A DNA stretch of 64,000 nt, taken from NCBI RefSeq assembly GCF_016863315.1, contig NZ_BOOQ01000010.1, positions 168,997 through 232,996 of the forward strand, read 5' to 3'. Each line of letters starts with the position of its first letter. The first letter of the stretch is position 1. Below the pieces are notes generated by a model. That model did not search any database. It was given only the letters and a program-made list of their open reading frames with translations, and was not told the DNA's origin. Origin of the DNA: Planotetraspora silvatica. GTDB taxonomy: Bacteria > Actinomycetota > Actinomycetes > Streptosporangiales > Streptosporangiaceae. A program made the position numbers and the translations under genes. Positions 16,404 to 22,552 of the stretch are shown one piece after another.

Positions 16404-16720
16404 TGTGTAGATGGTGTCCGGTCCCCGCTCTCATGTCGAACGGTTAAGTGCTCGACCGCGCCGCCACGCAAGGGGATTCCTCGGCGCCTCGGCTGACATC
16501 GAGGCCGATGGCCGCGTCGTGTCAGGGCGATCCGCGTCAGGCGGCGCCGACATAGGATTCAGGCTCAGCACGGTCCCTCCGACCTCGAGCCGAAGGTTCC
16601 ACGGTCATCGACACCATCAGCGTACGGCCGCTCGCGGGACGGGTCTGGCTCGTTCCCGGCGACCCCGATCCAGACAACATTCGAGGCAGTGTCGCCATCG
16701 TCGCCGACGATGCGGGCAGC

Positions 16721-17317
16721 GTGATCGTCGACGCGGGCCACAGCCCCGCGCACGCCCGTGAGATCCAGTCCGCCATGGATGCGGCGGGGTTGCCGGCCGC
16801 CCGGTGGCTGGTCTACACGCATCACCATTGGGACCACGTCTGGGGTGCGTGCGCCTGGCCCGACGTGGAGATCATCGGCCATATCGCCGGACAGGAGATC
16901 CTCCAGCGCGAGGCGGCCCGGCCGTGGAGCCACCGCTATCTGCGCGACGAGGTCCGTACGAATCCGCTCCTGGGGCCGAGCTTCCGCGCCCGCGCGCTGG
17001 CCATGGAGACCTGGGACGGTTTCACCATCCTGCCGCCACAGTGCACCTTCACCGATGAGCTGGTCCTTCCCGCCGGTGTGCGCCTGCGCCACGTCGGAGG
17101 CGCACACGCGCCCGACTCGACCATCGTGCTCGTGCCCGATTCGGCCGTCGCGCTGCTGGGCGACTGCTACTACCCGCCACCGGCACATCTGCGCGCCCCC
17201 GATGACGCCCCCGATCTGACGATGGTGGCCGGCCTCGTCAGCGACGAGTACGACTGGTACGTCGACAGTCACAGTGAGCCCTGGACCCTGGAGCAGGCAC
17301 GGTCGTACGGAGCCTGA
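16721..17317 (+). CDS. MBL-fold metallohydrolase, 5' end without an obvious start codon
   Basis: A metallo-beta-lactamase-fold hydrolase. The Zn-binding HxHxDH motif is seen in VYTHHHWDHVWG, the next His in LRHVGGAHAPDST and the bridging Asp in LLGDCYYPP. The first in-frame start is GTG 16721, but protein-like sequence continues upstream in the same frame to about 16608 (TVIDTISVRPLAGRVWLVP, then PDNIRGSVAIVAD), a typical MBL N-terminus. No ATG, GTG or TTG occurs there before the stop near 16550. The gene either uses a rare start (ATC or ATT), has a 5' frameshift, or is starting to decay. The substrate is unknown. Confidence 0.75.
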   Translation: MIVDAGHSPAHAREIQSAMDAAGLPAARWLVYTHHHWDHVWGACAWPDVEIIGHIAGQEILQREAARPWSHRYLRDEVRTNPLLGPSFRARALAMETWDGFTILPPQCTFTDELVLPAGVRLRHVGGAHAPDSTIVLVPDSAVALLGDCYYPPPAHLRAPDDAPDLTMVAGLVSDEYDWYVDSHSEPWTLEQARSYGA

Positions 17318-17348
17318 CCCTGGCGGGGCCGTTGAGCCGCCGCCGCGC

Positions 17349-17392
17349 GAACGCCCCGCGCCGCCTCTTGAGAGAGGAGGCGCGAGGCGTTC
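17349..17392. terminator. Bidirectional hairpin terminator between MBL and rsr
   Basis: GAACGCC (17349-17355) pairs with GGCGTTC (17386-17392), and inside it GCGCC-type arms pair around a TTGAGA loop. The hairpin sits between two convergent stop codons. Confidence 0.6.
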
Positions 17393-17396
17393 CCGG

Positions 17397-18980
17397 TCAG
17401 AACGGCCAGTCGGCCGACCTGCCCGCCTCGAGCAGCGGGATCAGCCTGAACGACGCGTCGGAGAACCCGCCGAACTCGTGACGGTTTCCCTGACCCGTCG
17501 GCATCGCCGCCGCGCGGTACCCCTGCAGGTTGAAGCCGTACAGGGGCACGCTCGCCGGCACCGCGTCGGTGACGCCGCCCGCGTAGTGGCCGGTCACGGT
17601 CTGCATGTCCGACAGGATCACCACCCGGTCATGGCCCTTCCACGAGCGCCGCAACGAGTCGGCGATCCGTGTTCCGTGGCCGACCTCGCCGATCCGGCCG
17701 CAGAACCGGTCGACCTCGCGCAGCACCGAGGCGCCGGACCGGATCTCGTGCCGGAACGTCCCGTCGGCGAAGCCGACGAGGTCGACCTGGTCGCCGCGCG
17801 CCGCGAGCGTCACGCCGAACAGCGCGGCCGCCTGGACCGGCGTGACCGTCGACCGAGCCGAGACCGCCCCGGACGACATGGACGCCGAGGTGTCCACCAG
17901 GACCAGCGTCCGGCCCTTGAAGGACGGCACGTTGCCGGTGGCGAGCGTCAGCGCCTTGTCCAGCGCGTGGCCCCACCGCAGCGACGGCGCGTTGCGGTAC
18001 GCCGAGTAGAACCGGAACGGCAGCTGCCGGGACCTGGAGACCTCCTCCGGGTCGGCCAGCTTGGCCAGGATCTGCCCGGCGACCTCGTCGCCGATGCCCG
18101 CCTGGTCGAAGTTCCGCAGGTTCCGCAGCAGCGCCATGTAGCCCATCGACGGGATCACCGTCGACCAGGCCTGCGCGTCCATCGGGCCCTGCGACCATCC
18201 GGCGAGCGCCTCCCATGTCATGCCCGCGGAACGCAGACGGCCGGGGTCGGCGGCCATGACCGTGCGCCGCTCCGCCACCGGCAGCGCCAGCAACTCGGCG
18301 CGTCGGCGCAACATCCACAGCGACTCCGGAATCGGCTTGTCCCGGCCGTGGCGCCGGTCGAGCGCGTGCGTGAACAGGTCGCCCTGCGCGGGCTTGTCGT
18401 CGGCCGCCGTGGGGTGGACGAGGTCGATCACGTCGCCGAAGCGGAAACCGCTGGTCCCGCTGTCGTACTTGGCCAGCGACCGCTCGGTGTACAGGCGCTG
18501 GACGGCGTCGGCGACGCCGCGCTTGACCGGCTTCGGGATCGCCCGGCCGTACCGGGAGGTCCAGTAGGCGAGAGCCTCGCCGGGCTCGTCGGCGCGCTGC
18601 AAGACGGACGCGACCAGGTCGCGGTTGCCGCCGTGCAGGCCGGCCGCGAGACGGGCCCTGACCGCCTCGAGCGCGGCGACGACGGGCGCGGACCGCATGT
18701 TGGCCTCGCCGCGCAGCCACGGGAGGAAACGGGCCATCCAGTCGAGGTCCTCGACGGCGACCTGGTGGACGAGCGCGCGGAAGCGCGCGTCGCGGTCACC
18801 GGCCTTCTCGTAGAAGGTGTTCTCGCCGACCATGTTGGAGACCGCGAGGAGGAAGAGCTCGCCCTTCGCGTCGCGGATGTACCCGGGCGCGCCCTCGTGG
18901 GTGCGGATGCCGGGGGTGGCCCCGGTCGTGACCGGGCTCGTGGTGGCCGGGCGCGCGGCGGTCGTGTTGAACTTCGACAT
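17397..18980 (-). CDS. rsr: TROVE-domain protein, bacterial Ro60 orthologue (Rsr)
   Basis: A 527-aa Ro60 homologue. An N-terminal HEAT-repeat ring binds Y RNA on its outside and RNA 3' ends through its hole, and a C-terminal vWA domain completes the ring. Recognisable are YIRDAKGELFLLAVSNMVGE, FLPWLRGEANMRSAPVVAALE and the vWA metal site LVDTSASMSSG (DxSxS), with the later residue in FADGTF. It acts in RNA quality control and stress recovery, usually as an RNP with a Y RNA and sometimes PNPase. ATG 18980 is chosen over upstream in-frame codons because AGGAAGGGG lies at the right distance. The same strand upstream holds four Y-RNA-like units, so the RNP partners are probably encoded in cis. 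No rtcB neighbour is seen. Confidence 0.93.
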   Translation of the reverse strand: MSKFNTTAARPATTSPVTTGATPGIRTHEGAPGYIRDAKGELFLLAVSNMVGENTFYEKAGDRDARFRALVHQVAVEDLDWMARFLPWLRGEANMRSAPVVAALEAVRARLAAGLHGGNRDLVASVLQRADEPGEALAYWTSRYGRAIPKPVKRGVADAVQRLYTERSLAKYDSGTSGFRFGDVIDLVHPTAADDKPAQGDLFTHALDRRHGRDKPIPESLWMLRRRAELLALPVAERRTVMAADPGRLRSAGMTWEALAGWSQGPMDAQAWSTVIPSMGYMALLRNLRNFDQAGIGDEVAGQILAKLADPEEVSRSRQLPFRFYSAYRNAPSLRWGHALDKALTLATGNVPSFKGRTLVLVDTSASMSSGAVSARSTVTPVQAAALFGVTLAARGDQVDLVGFADGTFRHEIRSGASVLREVDRFCGRIGEVGHGTRIADSLRRSWKGHDRVVILSDMQTVTGHYAGGVTDAVPASVPLYGFNLQGYRAAAMPTGQGNRHEFGGFSDASFRLIPLLEAGRSADWPF

Positions 18981-18985
18981 GGGAA

Positions 18986-19014
18986 CGGGCCCCTTCCTGT
19001 GTGGGAGGAGCCCG
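18986..19014 (-). promoter_or_regulatory. 5'-UTR hairpin overlapping the rsr ribosome-binding site
   Basis: CGGGCTCCT (19014-19006) pairs with AGGGGCCCG (18994-18986), nine pairs with one G-U, 11-base loop. The Shine-Dalgarno-like AGGAAGGGG (18998-18990) lies partly in the loop and partly in the stem. It could end the Y-RNA transcript, or hide the ribosome site until bound; which is not known. Confidence 0.45.
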
Positions 19015-19021
19015 CGTTCAG

Positions 19022-19168
19022 AGTTCGTGCCCGAGATCGAGATCGGCGACGGAGCCAAGTGCTCTATCCAGCTGAGCTACCGGCCGGACACGCCGGCCGG
19101 GCAGGACTCGAACCTGCGACCGCTCGATCCCCTATCGAAGTAACCGTCACCTGCGCACCGGGCACATT
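19022..19168 (-). ncRNA. Y-RNA-like unit 4 with permuted tRNA-like domain (Arg-type D-arm)
   Basis: The unit nearest to rsr. Terminal stem GTGCCCG (19165-19159)/CGGGCAC (19033-19027). The 5' internal loop is GTGCGCA and the 3' side ends in GATCT. Then an 8-bp stem GGTGACGG/CCGTCGCC, followed by TTACTTC. The apex is tRNA-like but in permuted order: hairpin TTCGA-TAGGGGA-TCGAG with a 7-base loop, T-arm GCAGG-TTCGAGT-CCTGC (19117-19101), an acceptor-like palindrome CCGGCCGG-CGTGT-CCGGCCGG (19100-19080) closed by five bases, and D-arm GCTC-AGCTGGATA-GAGC (19077-19061). This matches the layout of YrlA-type bacterial Y RNAs, tRNA mimics bound by Rsr. End points are set from the stems, not mapped. 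Confidence 0.85.
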
Positions 19169-19171
19169 CTG

Positions 19172-19286
19172 AAGTCGTTTCTCCTCCCGAGATCAAAGGT
19201 CGGCGGCAGTGTGCGGGTATCGAAACCCGCCACCCGAAGGTGTTCGACCAATGAAGTAACTGCTGCCAATCGCACCGGGAGGTGCA
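19172..19286 (-). ncRNA. Y-RNA-like unit 3 with T-arm-like hairpin only
   Basis: Terminal stem CCTCCCG (19282-19276)/CGGGAGG (19189-19183), 5' loop GTGCGAT, 3' side ending TTTGATCT, second stem GGCAGCAG/CTGCCGCC with one mismatch, then TTACTTC. The apex holds CACC-TTCG-GGTG, a UUCG tetraloop hairpin, and a T-arm-like GCGGG-TTTCGATA-CCCGC whose loop is one base longer than in tRNA. No D-arm and no acceptor palindrome are present. It shares the scaffold of its neighbours but only part of the tRNA mimicry. Confidence 0.75.
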
Positions 19287-19290
19287 TATT

Positions 19291-19376
19291 AAGTTGTGTC
19301 TCCCCGAGATCAGAGGTGGTACCGGACGGTTTCTTTTGGAGAGAAGTAGCCGGGACCTTCGCACCGGGGAGGTGCA
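19291..19376 (-). ncRNA. Y-RNA-like unit 2, minimal (small hairpin apex)
   Basis: The shortest unit, about 85 nt. Terminal stem CTCCCCG (19371-19365)/CGGGGAG (19306-19300), 5' loop GTGCGAA, 3' side ending CTGATCT, second stem GGTCCCGG/CCGGTACC with one mismatch, then CTACTTC. The apex is only TTCT-CTCCAAA-AGAA; the 7-base loop equals the usual tRNA-Trp anticodon loop (CCA anticodon). No T- or D-arm. It may be a bare Ro-binding RNA or a processing intermediate of the array. Confidence 0.7.
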
Positions 19377-19383
19377 ATATCAA

Positions 19384-19526
19384 GTTGTGTCCCACCCGAG
19401 GTCAGGGCGGCGACGGTAGGTGTCCTGGGCCACTGGACGACACTGGCCGAGGCCAGTGGCGGGATTCGAACCCGCGTTGCCGCTTTGAAAGAGCGAAGTA
19501 ACCGTTGCCTGCGCACCGGGAGGTAC
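19384..19526 (-). ncRNA. Y-RNA-like unit 1 with complete permuted tRNA-Glu-like domain
   Basis: The unit farthest from rsr. Terminal stem CCTCCCG (19523-19517)/CGGGTGG (19398-19392) with one T-T mismatch, 5' loop GTGCGCA, 3' side ending TGACCT, second stem GGCAACGG/CCGTCGCC with one mismatch, then TTACTTC. The apex holds all tRNA arms in permuted order: anticodon-like TCGCT-CTTTCAA-AGCGG (UUC, Glu), a 4-base variable stretch, T-arm GCGGG-TTCGAAT-CCCGC (19475-19459), acceptor CACTGGCC-TC-GGCCAGTG (19458-19441) closed by two bases, and D-arm GTCC-AGTGGCCCA-GGAC (19438-19422). It resembles tRNA-Glu with its ends joined and reopened between D and anticodon arms. Inferred to be an Rsr-bound tRNA mimic; not a normal tRNA gene. 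Confidence 0.85.
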
Positions 19527-19536
19527 AAGATCAGAC

Positions 19537-19609
19537 GATATCCGGTGAGATATCAGGCGCGCATTCTATTTTTCGCGGCGATGGGCGCATTATGACGGTG
19601 GGCGCATTT
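19537..19609 (-). promoter_or_regulatory. Repeat-rich region upstream of the Y-RNA array
   Basis: On the minus strand AATGCGC occurs three times (starting near 19608, 19591 and 19565), the first two as AATGCGCCCA. Closer to unit 1, GATATC occurs twice (19554-19549 and 19542-19537) around TCACCG. Nothing here codes for protein. Position just before the first unit makes it the likely promoter/operator for the array; I cannot assign clear -35/-10 boxes. Confidence 0.4.
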
Positions 19610-19684
19610 TGCCGATGGGCTGGAAGTCGGCGCGCCCTTCTTCAATGTGCTTCGCCCGACTGGAGGCGCGGCGTCTCCGTGAGG

Positions 19685-20518
19685 TCAGATGCTGCGGTGG
19701 GTGCTGACGGCGGCCCGGCGTTCGGCGAGCCTCGGCGCGAGGGCGGCGTCCACGGCGAGCGGATCCCGCGTGTTGAGCTCCTGCAACGCGCGGCGTTCGG
19801 GCAGTTGCGTGTCGATGTCGACGTGGCGGGCCTCCAGGCCGGCCACGATCTCGGCGACCACCTCGTCGACGGGACGGAGTCCGTACCCCAGGTCCGGGCC
19901 CGCCTGGGACGAGGCCATCATCGGCGTGTCGACCGGGCCGGGGTAGACCGTGGCCACGTGGACGCCGCTGCCGATCAACTCGCGGCGCAGTGCTTCGTCG
20001 AATCGGGTGAGACCGGCCTTGGTCGCCGCGTAGGTGGCGTAGTAGGGCAGGCCGACCAGGGCGGAGGCCGAGGCGATGCCGACCAGGGCGGCGTGTCCGT
20101 GCCGTGTGCCCGCGGCGCGCAGGTGCGGCAGCGCCGCCTTGGCCGCGAGTATGGGGGCGACCAGATTGAGCTCGACCATGGCGCGTATGTCGGACACGTC
20201 GATGTCGTCGAGCGCGCCGGCCCGCACGTTCCCCGCGTTGTTGACGAGGATGTCGAGGCCGCCGAGCGCGGCGACGGTCTCCGCGATCACGCGTTCGGGC
20301 TCCCCGTCGACGGCGAGATCGGCGGTGATCGTGTGGGCGGTGCCGCCACGCTCGGCGACCAGCGCAGCGGTCTCGGCGAGAGGTCCGGGACGTCGGCCGG
20401 CCAGGGCGAGCACACCGTGACGGGAGGCCAGTTCCAGGGCCAGGGCACGGCCGATCCCGCTGCCCGCACCGGTGATGAGGGTGCGGCGTGCGTGTAGATC
20501 AAGGTGAGAGCTGTTCAT
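19685..20518 (-). CDS. Short-chain dehydrogenase/reductase
   Basis: A 277-aa classical SDR: TGAGSGIG nucleotide motif, NNAGN, catalytic Ser in IASASALVGLPYY and YAATKAG as the YxxxK site. The PGPVDTPMM loop after it is typical of fatty-acid or alcohol-type SDRs. Start ATG 20518. The gene diverges from a TetR regulator across an interval with two TTGACA/TGTCAA inverted repeats, so it is the likely regulatory target. It lies upstream of the Y-RNA array on the same strand, but its stop is about 155 bp away and the link is probably accidental. Confidence 0.88.
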   Translation of the reverse strand: MNSSHLDLHARRTLITGAGSGIGRALALELASRHGVLALAGRRPGPLAETAALVAERGGTAHTITADLAVDGEPERVIAETVAALGGLDILVNNAGNVRAGALDDIDVSDIRAMVELNLVAPILAAKAALPHLRAAGTRHGHAALVGIASASALVGLPYYATYAATKAGLTRFDEALRRELIGSGVHVATVYPGPVDTPMMASSQAGPDLGYGLRPVDEVVAEIVAGLEARHVDIDTQLPERRALQELNTRDPLAVDAALAPRLAERRAAVSTHRSI

Positions 20519-20617
20519 CGAAGGGACCTTTCGAGATCGAGAAGAGCGCGAAGACCGCTGGTGAGTACGGGATCGCCCGGCGTCGCCATTCGCCCGAAGG
20601 GTGTCGAGGCATCATTT

Positions 20618-20669
20618 TTGACACCCTTGTCATCTTTGACAGGCTTGCATACATTGACAGCTCTGTCAA
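20618..20669. promoter_or_regulatory. Tandem TetR-type operators in SDR/TetR divergent promoter
   Basis: TTGACAG-CT-CTGTCAA (20654-20669) is a perfect inverted repeat. TGACA-CCCT-TGTCA (20619-20632) is a second one, and a lone TTTGACAG half-site lies between them at about 20634-20641. The shared TTGACA-TGTCAA core in front of a TetR gene supports an autoregulatory operator. Confidence 0.65.
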
Positions 20670-20688
20670 AGATGATTAGGGTCGCCAC

Positions 20689-21303
20689 ATGGCTGGACAA
20701 CGTCAATTCGATGAGCGGCGGGCTCTGGAGAGCGCCCGGGACGTGTTCTGGCTCAAGGGCTACGGCGCGACCTCGATGCAGGACCTCGCGACGGCTTCAG
20801 GCGTTCTTCGCGGGTCGCTCTACAACGCCTACGGCGACAAGGAGGCGCTGTTCCTGCGTGTCTATGCGGACTACGCCGACCAGTTCGCGGCCGAGGCGGC
20901 CGGAGCGCTCGCCCATCCGAGCGTCGATCAGGCTCTCCGCGACTTCTTCGACTTCACGATCACATCCATGACCACGGGAGCCCCCACCCGCGGATGCCTG
21001 ACGACGAAGACGGCGATCGACACGAAGGCCGACGGCGAGCGCATCCGCGCCGCGCTTCGCGGCCTGCTCGACGACATGGAGCGTCTGCTGGAACAGCGTC
21101 TCTCCACCGACGAGGCCCGCTCGCGGCTCGCCATCCCTCCGGCGGAGGCGGCGCGAGTCCTGATCACCATGACCCGGGGGATCGTCGTCATGGAACGCGT
21201 CTACCAGGACGCCCAGCGCCTCAGGGCCACGGCTGACTCGCTGATCGACGCGTTGGTCTCGCCTGAGCGGCAGGGGGACGAGGGCCTGCCGACTACGCCC
21301 TGA
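20689..21303 (+). CDS. TetR-family transcriptional regulator
   Basis: A 204-aa repressor. The HTH is ALESARDVFWLKGYGATSMQDLATASGVLRGSLYNAYGDKEALF, matching the YcdC/AcrR-like TetR_N domain. The C-terminal ligand domain includes TTGAPTRGCLTTKTAIDTK, a feature of the TetR_C_16/37-type group near AefR. Start ATG 20689. It probably represses the divergent SDR gene and itself. Its 3' end overlaps the decayed gene on the other strand. Confidence 0.9.
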   Translation: MAGQRQFDERRALESARDVFWLKGYGATSMQDLATASGVLRGSLYNAYGDKEALFLRVYADYADQFAAEAAGALAHPSVDQALRDFFDFTITSMTTGAPTRGCLTTKTAIDTKADGERIRAALRGLLDDMERLLEQRLSTDEARSRLAIPPAEAARVLITMTRGIVVMERVYQDAQRLRATADSLIDALVSPERQGDEGLPTTP

Positions 21304-21790
21304 CTCCCCTGGGCGGAGAGCTGAGGCGGGCCCGTAGTTCGGCCATTCCAGGGCCGGACAGTTGGGACAGCGCGACGTCTCGGCAGGTCAGCAACAGCAG
21401 GATCGCGGAGATCGTGCCTTCGACTCGGTGACCCCGGCCTGTGGACCAGGAGCAGTCGGTGGCCACGAACTCGAACCCGGTCAACCTCGCTGCGCGTGGA
21501 AGGGCCGTCCCATCGTCCAGACGCGGGTCGCGGCCGCCGCCCCGGCCCGCACCGGCATGGGCCGATCCCGTCCGAGCGGGATCGCGATGTCCTGTCCGTG
21601 CACGAGGACGTCGGCTGAGCGGCTCGAAGTCGGTGATCCCGGGGGCCTTCCTACGTGAGCCCACCATGCCGCGCAGCCGGGCGCCGTAGTGCCGGACCGG
21701 CGACTCGGCCTGCCGTACGGCGCTGTCGTGAATCATGCGGTTCACGTTCCCGCGAGCCATCAGCACGCCCGCGCCCGGCTGGTGCGGATC
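21293..21790 (-). pseudogene. Decayed maleylpyruvate isomerase (MDMPI)-family gene
   Basis: Remains of a mycothiol-dependent maleylpyruvate-isomerase-type protein. One frame gives ARGNVNRMIHDSAVRQA and ends with TGFEFVATDCSWSTG, then AILLLLTCRDVALSQLSG. Between them the matching text (ADVLVHGQDIAIPLGRDRPM, then VWTMGRPFHAQR) lies in another frame. So one base was gained near 21622 and one lost near 21489. The N-terminal helix-bundle half of the usual protein is missing too. Either a true pseudogene or, less likely, two sequencing errors plus truncation. Confidence 0.7.
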
Positions 21791-21870
21791 GCCGCCCGCG
21801 GCGAGGCCGGCGTCGCACCACCCCGGCGGTGCGACGGTCGGTCGTCCGGCCGGCAGGTCCGCTGATCGAG

Positions 21871-22545
21871 TCAGGACGTCAGCAGGGTGGGCAGGTCCGC
21901 CACGCCGGGCAGCAGGTGAGTGTGCCGCTCGGCGCCCAGGCCGATGGCGTCCAGCTTTCCGGTGAGGACGCCGACGACGTATCCGGCGCCGGCGTTGGTC
22001 CCGGCCTGCAGGTCGCGGATGGTGTCTCCCGCGACGAGGACCCGTGCGACGTCGTGAACGCCGGTGGCCTCCATCGCCCGGAAGATCATGTATGGGGCCG
22101 GCCGGCCCGCCGGGACGTCGTCCACGCACACCACCGCGTCGACCACCTCGTCGTCCCAGCCGAGGGTGTTCAGCAGGGATTCGGTGACCTCGCGGTCGAA
22201 CCCGGTCGTCAGCGCCACCTTCACGCCGGCTGCGCGGATGCGGGCGAGCGCCTCGGGAACGCCGGGCAGCGGCACGGCCGGCCGGTCGCGGTAGGCCTTG
22301 TCGAGACGGGCGCGGAAGTCGGCGAACGCGGCGTCGACCGTCGCCTCCTCGACTTCGTGGCCGAGGTGTTCTTCGAGCAGATGCTGAATCGCCTCGCGCT
22401 TGCCCGCGCCCATCCAGCGCTGGATGTCCGCCTCCGACGGCTTCCCGCCCGCCGCGGTCACGGATTCGGCCAGCGCCTCGTAGACGGCGCCGTATTCCTC
22501 GATCGTCGTACCGGCCATGTCCAGGACCATCAGTTCGATGGGCAT
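21871..22545 (-). CDS. Phosphonatase-like HAD hydrolase
   Basis: A 224-aa HAD-superfamily enzyme of the PhnX-like group (TIGR03351-type). The nucleophile loop is VLDMAGTT, where the Ala after Asp is characteristic of phosphonatases. The cap contains RWMGAGKREAI, whose Lys could be the Schiff-base residue of phosphonoacetaldehyde hydrolase. Motif II is ALTTGFD and motif IV VLVAGDTIRDLQAG. Expected reaction: C-P cleavage of phosphonoacetaldehyde or a hydroxylated analogue. It is downstream of the GntR gene by 7 bp and opposite an FAD oxidoreductase known from 2-aminoethylphosphonate clusters. Start ATG 22545. Confidence 0.85.
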   Translation of the reverse strand: MPIELMVLDMAGTTIEEYGAVYEALAESVTAAGGKPSEADIQRWMGAGKREAIQHLLEEHLGHEVEEATVDAAFADFRARLDKAYRDRPAVPLPGVPEALARIRAAGVKVALTTGFDREVTESLLNTLGWDDEVVDAVVCVDDVPAGRPAPYMIFRAMEATGVHDVARVLVAGDTIRDLQAGTNAGAGYVVGVLTGKLDAIGLGAERHTHLLPGVADLPTLLTS

Positions 22546-22552
22546 GAGTTCC

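Noticed and set aside
16565..17272. 235-aa minus-strand ORF opposite the metallohydrolase
   Set aside because: The plus frame carries a clear HxHxDH metallohydrolase; the minus frame is a GC-rich mirror with no motif.
19022..19168. Ordinary tRNA-Arg or other tRNA gene on the minus strand
   Set aside because: The T-arm precedes the D-arm and the acceptor is closed by a short loop, so no normal tRNA can be folded from it; the order fits a permuted tRNA-like Y-RNA domain.
17274..19172. 632-aa plus-strand ORF opposite rsr
   Set aside because: It is an Arg/Val/Gly-rich antisense frame; the minus strand has a complete TROVE/vWA protein.
19147..19528. Small ORFs of 70-96 codons in the Y-RNA region on both strands
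   Set aside because: They cross several RNA units, have no ribosome sites and no protein-like pattern.
19022..19530. CRISPR array or simple tandem repeat
   Set aside because: Units are 85-147 bp with different interiors, and only stem-loop elements are shared. There are no constant repeats with unique 30-40-bp spacers and no cas genes.
21293..22129. 278-aa protein on the minus strand
   Set aside because: Its first half is an out-of-frame Arg-rich stretch and its second half is a frameshifted MDMPI relic; called a pseudogene instead.
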